Shown in pieces: positions 1-8,425 of a stretch of DNA of 64,000 nucleotides. Source of the DNA: UBA4427 sp045106235 (GTDB lineage Bacteria; Myxococcota_A; UBA9160; UBA4427); contig JBGCEJ010000023.1 in NCBI GenBank assembly GCA_045106235.1, positions 513,485-577,484 on the forward strand, read 5' to 3'. The notes beneath the pieces were generated by a model. The model saw nothing but the letters and a program-made list of their open reading frames with translations, searched no databases and had not been told where the DNA came from. Position 1 is the first letter of the stretch, and the number at the start of each line of letters is the position of its first letter. Position numbers and translations under genes: made by a program.

Positions 1-359
1 AAGACGAAGGCAGCGGCACCTACTTCTTCCCGAAGGACGTCGCGATTAGCCACGCCCCGGGGCACGCCGACGCCGAGTTCAAAGAGGTCGCTCTCTCGAA
101 TCGCGGCAAGCTTTGGTCTTACACGACGAACCACTACCAGCCCCCGGATCCCTACATCTCGCCCGAGCCCTTCGAGCCCTACACCGTCGCGGCGGTCGAG
201 CTCAATGACGAACGCATGGTCGTCCTCGGCCAGCTCGCTGACGGCTTTGATCCGGCTGACCTGGAAGTTGGACAGGAAATGCAGCTCACCCTCGCCACGC
301 TCTACGAAGACGACGAGAACGAGTACATCGTCTGGAAATGGAAGCCGGCGGCGGCGTAA
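1..359 (+). CDS. DUF35 OB-fold acyl-CoA-binding protein, 5' end missing
   Basis: Open reading frame already running at the window edge and ending with TAA at 357-359; only the last 118 or so residues are seen. The visible part (TYFFPKDVAIS early, then VELNDERMVVLGQL and a closing EDDENEYIVWKWKP) fits the OB-fold half of DUF35 (ChsH2_C/BbsA-like) proteins; the zinc ribbon with its Cys pairs would lie upstream of the window. DUF35 proteins are partners of SCP2-fold thiolases or aldolases (BbsA with BbsB, the ChsH2 DUF35 domain with Ltp2), and the next gene 90 bp downstream is such a protein, so I infer an obligate complex. The ribosome-binding site of that next gene lies in the 90 bp gap, so the two are probably co-transcribed. 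Family call is firm, substrate unknown. Confidence 0.75.
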   Translation, partial: DEGSGTYFFPKDVAISHAPGHADAEFKEVALSNRGKLWSYTTNHYQPPDPYISPEPFEPYTVAAVELNDERMVVLGQLADGFDPADLEVGQEMQLTLATLYEDDENEYIVWKWKPAAA

Positions 360-449
360 CGCGCAGAACGCGACCACCACGCCCTGGCCTGATCCTTTCA
401 GTTCCGGCCCGATCTCGAATCAACGCGTTCAAGACGCGAGGAGAACACA

Positions 450-1643
450 ATGAGTAAAAACGATGTCGCAATTCTCGGTGCAGGTATGCATCAATGGGGA
501 AAATGGGGCCGCAACTTCGCCGAATACGGCGTGGTCGCGATTAAGAACGCGCTCAAGGAAGCGGATGTCGATTGGCGCGATGTTGATTTCATCGTCGGCG
601 GCGACACCATGCGCAACGGCTACCCCGGCTACGTCGCCGGCGCGACCTTCGCGAAGGCCATGGGCTGGACCGGAATTCCGATCGCGAGTTGTTATGCCGC
701 CTGCGCAACCGGCGCCCAGGCAATCGATATCGCCCGAACCCGAATCCTCTCCGGCATGGCCGATGTCGTCGTCGTCGCTGGCGCAGACACAACGCCCAAG
801 GGCTTCCTCGCGCCAGCCAAGGGCGAACGAACTCTCGACCCCGACTGGCTGCGCTTCCGCCTCCTCGGCGCAACGAACCCGACCTATTTCGGCCTCTGGG
901 CCCAGCGCCGCATGGATCTCTACGGAGCAACCGAAGAGGACTTCGCGCGCATCAAGGTCAAAAATAGCCGCCACGGCGTCAGCAACCCGAACGCGCGCTA
1001 CCGCAAGGTCTTCACGGAAGAAGAAGTCCTCGCGTCGCCCCTCGTTTCGCAGCCGCTACGACTCTTTGAAATCTGTGCGACGAGCGATGGCGGAGCGGCC
1101 CTCGTCCTGACATCGATGGAGTACGCAAAGAAGAAGGGCATCAAGAGCCCCGTGCGGATCTCGGGCGTGTCGACGATCTCCCCGACCTTCCCCCAGACGA
1201 CGATCGATATGCCGGACTTCACGACGGATTCCGCCGCGGGCGTTTCCGCGCCGGACCGCAGCTTCCGGGACTCGATTGCCTACGCGGCCTACCAGGAAGC
1301 CGGAGTCGGCCCCGAGGATATGGATCTAGCCGAGGTCTATGACCTCTCCTCGGCCCTTGAGCTCGACTGGTACGAGAACATCGGCCTCTGCAAGCCCGGC
1401 GAAGCAGAACAGCTGCTTCGGAGCGGCGACACGGAGATCGGCGGTCGCATTCCCGTGAATCCGAGTGGTGGACTCGGCTGCTTCGGTGAAGCTGTCCCCG
1501 CCCAGGCCATCGCGCAGGTCTGCGAACTCACCTGGCAGCTCCGCGGCGACGCGGGCGAACGCCAGGTCGAAGGCGCAAAGGCAGGCATCACGGCGAACCA
1601 GGGCCTCTTTGGTCACGGTTCCTCTGTGCTCTGCACGCGTTAG
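450..1643 (+). CDS. SCP2-fold thiolase/aldolase (Ltp2/BbsB-like), partner of DUF35
   Basis: 397 residues, ATG preceded by GAGGAGAA. The thiolase fold is clear: nucleophile region SCYAACATG with Cys85, and NPSGGL near 338-342. The two general-base histidines of true SCP2 thiolases are changed: the HDCF motif reads VYDL (Tyr297 for His) and the GHP motif reads GEA (Glu347 for His). In Ltp2 aldolases of steroid side-chain degradation a tyrosine is catalytic near this position, and the reaction is retro-aldol release of a C2/C3 unit rather than thiolysis. The DUF35 gene just upstream fits an Ltp2-ChsH2-type or BbsA-BbsB-type heteromer. I infer carbon-carbon bond cleavage of a beta-hydroxy- or beta-oxoacyl-CoA. 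A retained Cys85 means some thiolase chemistry cannot be excluded. Confidence 0.75.
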   Translation: MSKNDVAILGAGMHQWGKWGRNFAEYGVVAIKNALKEADVDWRDVDFIVGGDTMRNGYPGYVAGATFAKAMGWTGIPIASCYAACATGAQAIDIARTRILSGMADVVVVAGADTTPKGFLAPAKGERTLDPDWLRFRLLGATNPTYFGLWAQRRMDLYGATEEDFARIKVKNSRHGVSNPNARYRKVFTEEEVLASPLVSQPLRLFEICATSDGGAALVLTSMEYAKKKGIKSPVRISGVSTISPTFPQTTIDMPDFTTDSAAGVSAPDRSFRDSIAYAAYQEAGVGPEDMDLAEVYDLSSALELDWYENIGLCKPGEAEQLLRSGDTEIGGRIPVNPSGGLGCFGEAVPAQAIAQVCELTWQLRGDAGERQVEGAKAGITANQGLFGHGSSVLCTR

Positions 1644-1662
1644 TTCATGCTTCGATCGAATC

Positions 1663-1685
1663 GCCCGGCCTTTTCAGGGCCGGGC
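1663..1685 (+). terminator. GC-rich stem-loop after the thiolase/aldolase gene
   Basis: Perfect 8-bp stem GCCCGGCC/GGCCGGGC around a 7-nt loop, 20 bp after the stop of the upstream gene and 66 bp before the next ATG. There is no T-run after it, so it is more likely an mRNA-stabilising or attenuating hairpin than a strong intrinsic terminator. Confidence 0.35.
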
Positions 1686-1751
1686 GGCTCGGCACACTGA
1701 CTCAAAAGCGAAGCGGGAAAGCCGCTCGCCCCGAAACACTGGAGATCCAAA

Positions 1752-2900
1752 ATGCCTGAGGCTTATATCATCGATGCGGTCCGCACCCCCGTCGGACGAC
1801 GCAATGGCGGACTCGCCGGCGTGCATTCTGCTGACCTGGGAGCCCATGTTCTCAAGGGCTTGATGGACCGCACGAAGGTCGATCCGAACGCGGTGGAAGA
1901 TGTCATCTTCGGCTGCTGCGACACCATCGGTACTCAGGCAGGCGATATCGCCCGCACCTGCTGGCTCTCCGCAGGTCTGCCCCAGCATGTCCCCGGCGTG
2001 ACCATCGATCGACAATGCGGCTCCTCGCAGCAGTCGGTGCATTTCGCGGCCCAGGGCGTCATGAGTGGAACGTCTGACCTCATCATCGCGGGCGGCGTTC
2101 AGAACATGAGCCAGATTCCGATCTCCTCTGCCATGACCTGTGCCGCCGACCTCGGCATGACAGACCCCTTCTCGGGATCCGAAGGTTGGGTCGACCGCTT
2201 CGGCACCCAGGAAGTCTCCCAGTTCCGCGGTGCCGAACTCATCGCCGATAAGTGGGATATCTCTCGCGACGACATGGATCAGCTGGCCATCAACAGCCAC
2301 CTCCGCGCCATCGCCGCAACCAAGGAAGGTCGCTTCAAGAACGAGATCCTCCCCCTCGCCGGCATCGAGGATGACGAAGGCATGCGAGAGCCCAACCCGG
2401 AGAAACTCGCCAGCCTGAACCCCCTCGTCGAAGGCGGCAAGCTCACCGCGGCCCACGCCAGCCAGATTTCGGATGGCGCCACAGCGGTCCTCGTGGCTTC
2501 GGAACAAGCGGTCAAGGAACATGGACTTAAGCCCCGCGCCCGAGTCCACCACCTGTCGGTCCTCGCCGACGATCCGATCTTCATGCTCTCCGCGCCGATC
2601 CCAGCGACGAAGCACGCACTGAAGAAAGCCGGCATGTCCAAGAACGACATCGACCTGGTCGAAATCAACGAGGCCTTTGCTTCCGTCGTATTGGCGTGGC
2701 AGAAAGAGCTCGACTGGGACCTCGCCGACGTGAACGTGAACGGCGGCGCGATGGCCCTCGGGCATCCCATCGGTGCGACGGGCACTCGCCTCATGACCAC
2801 GCTGCTCAACGAAATGGAGCGCACCGGCGCACGCTACGGGCTGCAGACCATGTGCGAAGGCGGCGGTCAGGCCAACGTCACGATTCTCGAACGCCTCTAA
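1752..2900 (+). CDS. Acetyl-CoA acyltransferase (FadA-type thiolase)
   Basis: 382 residues, ATG preceded by CTGGAGATC. It is a full-length degradative thiolase that cleaves 3-oxoacyl-CoA with free CoA to release acetyl- or propionyl-CoA. Visible motifs: nucleophile Cys89 in DRQCGSSQQ, the NEAFAS histidine-loop region near 302, GGAMALGHPIGATG near 330-345 with its catalytic His, and the C-terminal CEGGGQAN with the second catalytic Cys. It sits in a same-strand run with an SDR, an acyl-CoA dehydrogenase and a MaoC hydratase, which together supply every step of a beta-oxidation turn. The sequence is complete and the family is certain; chain-length or ring specificity (FadA5/FadA6-like) cannot be read from the window. 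Confidence 0.9.
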   Translation: MPEAYIIDAVRTPVGRRNGGLAGVHSADLGAHVLKGLMDRTKVDPNAVEDVIFGCCDTIGTQAGDIARTCWLSAGLPQHVPGVTIDRQCGSSQQSVHFAAQGVMSGTSDLIIAGGVQNMSQIPISSAMTCAADLGMTDPFSGSEGWVDRFGTQEVSQFRGAELIADKWDISRDDMDQLAINSHLRAIAATKEGRFKNEILPLAGIEDDEGMREPNPEKLASLNPLVEGGKLTAAHASQISDGATAVLVASEQAVKEHGLKPRARVHHLSVLADDPIFMLSAPIPATKHALKKAGMSKNDIDLVEINEAFASVVLAWQKELDWDLADVNVNGGAMALGHPIGATGTRLMTTLLNEMERTGARYGLQTMCEGGGQANVTILERL

Positions 2901-2997
2901 ACACGAGCGAATTCAAAACTTATAGTGCGACTGGGGAGTACGGCGGCGCAACACGCGCGCCCTCACCCCGCGCAGTAGCTTCGGAAAGGAAGACAAT

Positions 2998-3903
2998 ATG
3001 AGCGGCATTTGTGAGGGGCGCGTCGTCGTCGTCACCGGCGCAGGCGGCGGACTCGGGCGCGAGCACGCACTCGCTTTCGCAGCGGAGGGCGCCAAGGTCA
3101 TCGTGAACGATATCGGCGTCTCGAATCACGGCGAAGGCGGCTCAAAAGGCCCCGCGGAACAGGTCGTCCAGCAGATCCAGGAAATGGGCGGCGAAGCGAT
3201 CGCCAATACGGACAGCGTTGCCGAGTTCTCAACCGGCAAGCGGATCGTCGAACAGGCGATGGACTCCTTCGGCCGGCTTGATGTCGTCGTGAACAACGCG
3301 GGCTTCCTTCGGGACCGCATGTTCGTATCGACCTCCGAAGAAGAATGGGATGCCGTCATCAACGTGCATCTAAAGGGTCATTTCTGCATTTCGAAGCATG
3401 CCTGTGAGCATTGGCGGGCTCAGTCCAAAGCGGGCGAGACCGTGGATGCGCGCATCATCAACACCAGCTCCGGCGCCGGTCTTCAGGGCAGCGTCGGTCA
3501 GGGCACCTACTCCGCAGCCAAGGGCGGCATCGCCACCCTGACCCTCGTGCAGGCCGCTGAGCTCGGTCGCTACGGCGTGACCTCGAACGCAATCGCCCCC
3601 GCTGCGCGCACGCGCATGACCGAGGCCATCTTCACGGATATGAAGCCGCCGGAAGACGGCAGTTTCGACGAAAGCCATCCCGGCAACGTCTCTCCTCTCG
3701 TTGTCTGGCTCGGCAGCCCCGAGTCCCGCGAAGTAACGGGACGCGTGTTTGAGGTCAGCGGCGGCATGGTCGGTGTCTCCGACGGCTGGCGTGACGGCCC
3801 GACTTACGACAAGGGCGCAAAATGGGCACCGGACGAAATCGGCGCCAAAGTGACTGAACTCATCAAAGAGGCGCCGACGCCTCAGAAATGCCACGGAACC
3901 TGA
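2998..3903 (+). CDS. SDR, (3R)-hydroxyacyl-CoA dehydrogenase-like (HSD17B4 type)
   Basis: 301 residues, ATG preceded by a strong GGAAAGGAAG. Rossmann motif TGAGGGLGREHALAFA at 13-28 followed by VIVNDIG, the signature of the dehydrogenase domain of peroxisomal multifunctional enzyme type 2 (HSD17B4). NNAG is near residue 100 and the catalytic Ser-Tyr-x-x-x-Lys set lies in NTSSGAG and GTYSAAKGG. The D of NDIG after beta-2 points to NAD. It would oxidise a (3R)-hydroxyacyl-CoA made by the MaoC-type hydratase downstream. Only 4 bp separate its TGA from the next ATG, indicating translational coupling with the acyl-CoA dehydrogenase. Confidence 0.88.
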   Translation: MSGICEGRVVVVTGAGGGLGREHALAFAAEGAKVIVNDIGVSNHGEGGSKGPAEQVVQQIQEMGGEAIANTDSVAEFSTGKRIVEQAMDSFGRLDVVVNNAGFLRDRMFVSTSEEEWDAVINVHLKGHFCISKHACEHWRAQSKAGETVDARIINTSSGAGLQGSVGQGTYSAAKGGIATLTLVQAAELGRYGVTSNAIAPAARTRMTEAIFTDMKPPEDGSFDESHPGNVSPLVVWLGSPESREVTGRVFEVSGGMVGVSDGWRDGPTYDKGAKWAPDEIGAKVTELIKEAPTPQKCHGT

Positions 3904-3907
3904 TTCA

Positions 3908-5047
3908 ATGGATTTTCGCCTGAACGAAGACCAGAAAGAACTGGCCAGCATCGCCCGCGCCTTCCTTACGGAACGATGCGGCCCCGAAGATATCCGGACC
4001 GCAATGACGAGTCCGCTCGGGTACGACCCTGAGCTCTGGACCGCCATCGCGACTGAACTCGGCTGGCCCTGCATTCATATTCCAGAAGAATATGGTGGAC
4101 TCGGTCTCGGCCAAGTGGATCTCATCATTCTGCTCGAGGCCGCAGGCGAAGCCATGCTTTGCTCGCCCTTCTTCTCGACCGTCGCCCTGGGTGCGAATGC
4201 CATCCTCGAGATTGGTACGGAACAGCAGAAGACAGAGCGACTCCCTGCGATCGCTGAAGGCACGTGTACCGCCACCCTCGCCTTCGCCGAAGCCTCAGGA
4301 AACTGGGATGCGGATGGCGTGCAAGCGACCGCAACACCGGACGGAGACGGCTTCATCCTCGAAGGCAAAAAATGCTGGGTCGTGGACGGACATTCATCCG
4401 ACCTGCTGCTCGTCGCCGCCCGCGCGCCGGGTAGCCAAGGCGAAGACGGACTCTCGGTCTTCATGATCGAGGGGGATGCCCCGGGCGTAGAACGCAAGCC
4501 GCTTGCGACCATGGACCAGACGCGACGCATCGCCGAGATTCACCTCTCGGGCGTTCGCGTCGAAGCCTCGGCCTGTCTCGGAAAGCCGGGCGAGGCCTGG
4601 GCGGGACTGCGCAAGACGCTTGATCTCGCTGCCATTGCGCTGGCCGCGGAGCAAGTCGGCGGGGCCCAGCGATGTCTCGATATGGCCGTCGCCTACTCCA
4701 AGGAGCGCGAACAATTTGGTCGCGTCATCGGCTCATTCCAGTCGCTCAAACACAAGGCCGCGGACATGATGCTGGCCGTGGAGACGGGCCGCTCGGCCCT
4801 CTACTACGCAGCGTGCATCGCAGATGACGGGAGCGACGATCTATCGACCAACGCTTCCCTCGCGAAGGCCTGGTGCTCCGAGGCCTACTTCAAGTGTGCC
4901 GCCGATAACATTCAGATCCACGGCGGCGTGGGCTTCACCTGGGAATACGATCCGCATCTCCATTTCAAGCGTGCGAGAGCGAGCGAGAGCTGGCTGGGTG
5001 ATCCCGCCTACCACCGCGAGCGCTTGGCGAAGGCACTCGGTCTCTAA
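3908..5047 (+). CDS. Acyl-CoA dehydrogenase, class lacking a catalytic base (beta-type subunit)
   Basis: 379 residues. N-terminal helical domain starting DFRLNEDQKELASIA, a middle beta domain, and a C-terminal bundle with REQFGRVIGSFQ and IHGGVGFTWEYD. The helix-G position that carries the base in isovaleryl-CoA dehydrogenase reads LDLAAIA (Ala for Glu), and the C-terminal YEGT position reads WLGD, so neither known glutamate base is present. Mycobacterial FadE subunits of this kind act only in alpha2beta2 heteromers with a base-bearing partner. Partner candidates are the base-bearing subunits at 8426-9610, 28611-29789 and 48704-49906. It starts 4 bp after the SDR and precedes the MaoC hydratase, so it belongs to the first beta-oxidation cassette. 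Confidence 0.88.
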   Translation: MDFRLNEDQKELASIARAFLTERCGPEDIRTAMTSPLGYDPELWTAIATELGWPCIHIPEEYGGLGLGQVDLIILLEAAGEAMLCSPFFSTVALGANAILEIGTEQQKTERLPAIAEGTCTATLAFAEASGNWDADGVQATATPDGDGFILEGKKCWVVDGHSSDLLLVAARAPGSQGEDGLSVFMIEGDAPGVERKPLATMDQTRRIAEIHLSGVRVEASACLGKPGEAWAGLRKTLDLAAIALAAEQVGGAQRCLDMAVAYSKEREQFGRVIGSFQSLKHKAADMMLAVETGRSALYYAACIADDGSDDLSTNASLAKAWCSEAYFKCAADNIQIHGGVGFTWEYDPHLHFKRARASESWLGDPAYHRERLAKALGL

Positions 5048-5134
5048 GACCCCGGTTCTAATCGAAGCTTTAATGGCCCGCATTCGAGCCGCCTCTCTGG
5101 TGGACCCGCCGGCTCTCAAGAAGAAGGAATTCCG

Positions 5135-5593
5135 ATGCGCGTATTCAAGACCCCTCATGAACTGAAAGACTGTGTGGGGGAAGTTTTTGAGCCCACCGAC
5201 TGGCTCACGGTCGAACAGGATCGCATCAACACCTTCGCCGACGCGACCGGGGACCATCAGTGGATCCATGTCGACGTCGAGAAGGCCAAGGACGGCCCCT
5301 TTGGCGGCCCGATCGCCCATGGCTACCTCACGGCATCATTGGCCAACTACTTCCTGCCACAGCTGCTTGAGGTGCAGGGCGTCTCGATGGGCGTGAACTA
5401 CGGATGCGACAAGATCCGCTTCCCCTCCCCAGTTCCGGTCGGATCCAAAATTCGCGGCACCGGCGAACTGGCCTCCGTCGAAGAGACGAAGGACGGCGGG
5501 ATTCAGGCCAAGGTCACGATGAAGATCGAAATCGAGGGCAGCGATCGTCCCGCCTGCATCATCGAGACCATTAGTCGCTACTACGCGGCTTAG
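5135..5593 (+). CDS. MaoC-type (R)-specific enoyl-CoA hydratase
   Basis: 152 residues, ATG preceded by AAGAAGGAATT. Single hot-dog domain with the intact hydratase 2 motif: Asp40 and His45 in ATGDHQWIH, then GGPIAHGYLTASL forming the central hot-dog helix. It adds water to a trans-2-enoyl-CoA to give the (3R)-hydroxyacyl-CoA, which matches the HSD17B4-like dehydrogenase two genes upstream. It is the last gene of the run; its stop codon is the first triplet of an 11-bp tandem repeat. Short length and intact dyad suggest a homodimer, unlike the split hydratase at 26288-27328. Confidence 0.88.
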   Translation: MRVFKTPHELKDCVGEVFEPTDWLTVEQDRINTFADATGDHQWIHVDVEKAKDGPFGGPIAHGYLTASLANYFLPQLLEVQGVSMGVNYGCDKIRFPSPVPVGSKIRGTGELASVEETKDGGIQAKVTMKIEIEGSDRPACIIETISRYYAA

Positions 5594-5645
5594 GAGCGGC
5601 TTAGGAGCGGCTTAGGAGCGGCTTAGGAGCGGCTTGAGCGCGGCT
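5591..5645. repeat. 11-bp tandem repeat beginning at a stop codon
   Basis: Four exact head-to-tail copies of TAGGAGCGGCT (5591-5634) followed by a diverged fifth copy, TGAGCGCGGCT (5635-5645). The first TAG is the stop of the MaoC gene. The last six bases of the coding region (GCGGCT) look like the end of a preceding unit, so the array probably grew by slippage from the gene end. Confidence 0.9.
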
Positions 5646-5680
5646 TGGGCCCGAGTTGAGGCGGCCTAGGCGGGGGGCCC

Positions 5681-5699
5681 AAAAGGCGCCCGAGGCGCC
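5681..5699 (-). terminator. Intrinsic terminator of yqeY
   Basis: Read on the minus strand, the yqeY stop codon is followed at once by GGCGCC-TCG-GGCGCC and then TTTT. A 6-bp all-GC stem with a 3-nt loop and a short U-run is a compact intrinsic terminator. It also separates yqeY from the converging plus-strand cassette. Confidence 0.65.
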
Positions 5700-6146
5700 C
5701 TACCCGAGCAGCTCCTGCATGATCTGCCTCGCGATGCCACCGTCGATATCGGCCTTATGCGCCTTCATCAGAGCGCCCATGGCCTTGCCCATTTCCTTGG
5801 GACTTGAAGCGCCGCTCTCCGCGATCGCCGCCTCGACCCACTCGCGGGTTTGCGCCTCATCGGCGAGCTGCGGAAGAAACTGCTCGATCACAACGAGTTC
5901 CGCGCGCTCTGCGTCCGCCATTTCGTCTCGACCGGCGTTGGAGAACGCTTCGATGCTCTCCTTGCGCTGCTTGGCGAGCTTTCGAAGGAGCGTCTCACAG
6001 ACCTCGTCCGAGATCGATTCCGAACCGTCCTTCTTCATCTCGTTCAGAAAGGCCGTTCGCATGGAGCGCAGCGCGGCGAGCTTCCGCTCGTCTTTCGCGC
6101 GCATCGCATCCTTAATCTGTGCGGTGACTTCGTCTGAAATGGCCAT
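5700..6146 (-). CDS. yqeY: GatB/YqeY domain protein
   Basis: 148 residues, the usual YqeY length. The family signature is clear: AMRAKDERKLAALRSMRTAF near the start, ELVVIEQFLPQL in the middle, and SPKEMGKAMGALMKAHKADIDG near the C-terminus, matching the tRNA-binding tail domain of GatB. YqeY is a conserved cytosolic protein thought to bind tRNA or support amidotransferase function; its exact role is not established. It is a housekeeping gene between catabolic genes. It has its own hairpin terminator directly after the stop codon. Confidence 0.9.
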   Translation of the reverse strand: MAISDEVTAQIKDAMRAKDERKLAALRSMRTAFLNEMKKDGSESISDEVCETLLRKLAKQRKESIEAFSNAGRDEMADAERAELVVIEQFLPQLADEAQTREWVEAAIAESGASSPKEMGKAMGALMKAHKADIDGGIARQIMQELLG

Positions 6147-6213
6147 CTTGGCTCCTCATTGAGAAGCCAAGATCATAGCCCGAATCCGTAACGCGGCGGG
6201 CTTGCTGGAGGGC

Positions 6214-8187
6214 CTAAAAGTCGAAGGTAAACTTGGCGTAGCCGCTGCGCGGGATCCGCGATGCCTGATTCCGCTGTACATCCGAGAATTCTGCATGCCG
6301 TCGGTCCGCGAGATTCTGGCCCACCAGGGAGATTTCCATCCATTCAATCGGTCGCCATCCGAGGCGGAGATCAAGGCGGAAATACTCTTCGATATTGTCG
6401 GGATCCAGATTCGAGTTGAAGCCGGGAAGCCCATCGACATAGTAGAGCGCCGCATCCAATTCCAGATCATAGGGAAGATCAAAGAACGACCGAATCGAGA
6501 ACTGATGCTGCGGAACCCGCTTGCTCTCCCGCGCACCCGAGATCACATTTCGAATGAGATCATCATCGTCGATTCCGACGACAGAGTATCCCGTCACGAC
6601 CCGCGCCCAAGGAGCAGGCACCATAGTCACTTCAATCTCGAGACCACGGACCTTGATATCGCCCTGGTTCCCGAACTGTAAGGAAGTCGGCCCTGTGCTG
6701 CTCAAGGAGGAATATTCGTCATAGAAGGAGTAGAAGCCCGAGAGTTCCGCCGCGATCCATTCAAATTGATGGAAGCGGTATCCGGCTTCGACGCTCACCA
6801 TCTCTTCGCTGCGGAAGTTACGGTCACCGTTCAAGGAGAATGGTCCAATCGTCGCTTCAATATCGCGGTCGATATACGTCGGCGTTCGTACGGCCCGAGA
6901 GACCGCCGCCCAGACCGTATGCCCATCTACGGGCTTCGCAATCGCACGCAGCGAGGGCTGGTACTGGAATGCTGACCAGTTGCCGTAGCTCAGCTTGGTC
7001 CCGCCAATGAGGCTAAGCCGCTTATCAAAGAAGTCGGCTTTCAGCTGAAGGAACGCGCTTCCCAGATGGAAGGTTTCATCGTTCGGGTCGACAGCGACCG
7101 TCCCAGCAGACGCCTTAAAATGCGTCGTCCAGTAGCGATAGTTCGTTCCCCAACTGACCGAGAGATTCTCAATCGGGCTGAAATCATGCTGGGTTTCGAT
7201 ATCAAAGGTATGACTATCCTGATTCGACGTTGCTCGTCGGAGGACCCCGTTATAGAAAGTCTTCACCTCGAATCGCGAGCCGCTTTCAAAATCGTGGCCG
7301 TACTTCAGCAGGACATTTCCGCCGCGCTGTTTGAAATGCTGATCGTTAAAGCCGGTCGTCGCAAAGAAAGGCGGCGGCGCAACTCCAGCCGCTGCTTCCG
7401 TGTCGAGATCGAAATAGTCGGCGAACAGCGAGACCTTGTCCTTGTCGCTCAACTCGGAATCAACCCGCAAGCCGGCTCGCAGCTGCCCCATGGAATCGCT
7501 CGAGGCGGTGTTTTGATCGAGATCGTAGTCCTCGATCTTCTCCCCCTTCAGCGAGAATCGAAACTGGGTCGAGTCGCCGATGGTGTCGCCGTAGCGACCC
7601 GCCACGCCCGACTCGTGGGATCCTGCGAAGATATGCGTCCGCACGCCCTGGGTTTCCGCGGCGGTTTTCGTAATGACGTTAATGATGCCATTCACAGCAT
7701 TCGCGCCCCAGAGTGTGCCGCCGGGGCCACGAACCACTTCGATGCGCGCGATGTCTTCGATGGGCAGGTTCTGCTCGTTCCAAAACGTGCCACCAAAAAT
7801 GGGGGTGTAGACGCTCCGACCGTCGATCATGACGAGCAGCTTATTCGTGAATTCCTGCATGAACCCGCGAATCGAGACGGCCCATCGATGCGCGTCGATG
7901 CGTGCGACCTGAACGCCCGGTACGGTTCGAAGCGCTTCGGGTACGCTGGTAAAGCCGCCTCGTCGAAGGTCCTCCGACGTGATCACCGTGACGGATGCCG
8001 CGGCGTCCATCTTACTCTCGGTCTTCTTCGAGACCGAGGTGACTTCGACGTTCATCAGCTCTTCTAGGCTGAACTCGGTAAGATCCTCATCCGCCTGCGC
8101 TGCAACGGGCGCGGCCGTAACCAATGCGGTCACGAGGCAGGCCAAAACCTGCCGCATCCCTAATCGGTACTGGTTATCCCAAGTCAT
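6214..8187 (-). CDS. TonB-dependent outer-membrane receptor
   Basis: About 657 residues from the ATG at 8187, which follows a GGGGGGATCG ribosome site; a TTG at 8208 and an ATG at 8157 are alternatives. The signal peptide is RQVLACLVTALVTAAPVAAQA. A plug domain follows (SLEELMNVEVTSVSKK, then VTVITSEDLRRGG, IRGF, VEVVRGPGGTLWGANAVNGIINVITK in two overlapping blocks). A long beta-barrel then ends in YAKFTFDF, with the terminal Phe expected for BAM recognition. It would import a ligand across the outer membrane with TonB energy. Substrate cannot be told; no siderophore or cobalamin genes adjoin it, and the neighbours suggest a lipid or acid substrate (inference). About 240 bp of leader region holds a palindrome. 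Confidence 0.88.
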   Translation of the reverse strand: MTWDNQYRLGMRQVLACLVTALVTAAPVAAQADEDLTEFSLEELMNVEVTSVSKKTESKMDAAASVTVITSEDLRRGGFTSVPEALRTVPGVQVARIDAHRWAVSIRGFMQEFTNKLLVMIDGRSVYTPIFGGTFWNEQNLPIEDIARIEVVRGPGGTLWGANAVNGIINVITKTAAETQGVRTHIFAGSHESGVAGRYGDTIGDSTQFRFSLKGEKIEDYDLDQNTASSDSMGQLRAGLRVDSELSDKDKVSLFADYFDLDTEAAAGVAPPPFFATTGFNDQHFKQRGGNVLLKYGHDFESGSRFEVKTFYNGVLRRATSNQDSHTFDIETQHDFSPIENLSVSWGTNYRYWTTHFKASAGTVAVDPNDETFHLGSAFLQLKADFFDKRLSLIGGTKLSYGNWSAFQYQPSLRAIAKPVDGHTVWAAVSRAVRTPTYIDRDIEATIGPFSLNGDRNFRSEEMVSVEAGYRFHQFEWIAAELSGFYSFYDEYSSLSSTGPTSLQFGNQGDIKVRGLEIEVTMVPAPWARVVTGYSVVGIDDDDLIRNVISGARESKRVPQHQFSIRSFFDLPYDLELDAALYYVDGLPGFNSNLDPDNIEEYFRLDLRLGWRPIEWMEISLVGQNLADRRHAEFSDVQRNQASRIPRSGYAKFTFDF

Positions 8188-8336
8188 CGAACGATCCCCC
8201 CAAAGCACCCACTCGCCGTCTTAGACAGGCGGAAGAAGGCGTCCCTAGTTCATCGGAGGGCGATTTCAGTGACTTGAGAAAACTCCAGCAAACAATGAGG
8301 AGAGAAAGCTCCGATCGGACAGAAAGAGGGGAAATA

Positions 8337-8353
8337 TCCACATTTCATGTGGA
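8337..8353. promoter_or_regulatory. Inverted repeat in the TonB-receptor leader region
   Basis: TCCACA-TTTCA-TGTGGA, a perfect 6-bp inverted repeat with a 5-bp spacer, about 150 bp upstream of the receptor start and 73 bp beyond the stop of the preceding dehydrogenase. It could be an operator for the receptor or a weak terminator hairpin for the upstream gene; on the minus strand it is followed by TATTTCC, a poor U-run, so I favour the operator reading. Confidence 0.35.
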
Positions 8354-8425
8354 CAGCCCCGCCGCATTGGCTGCCGCTCCTCGAACTCAGGCGATCCCCG
8401 GAGAGAGGGCTCGGTACTCAGCCGC

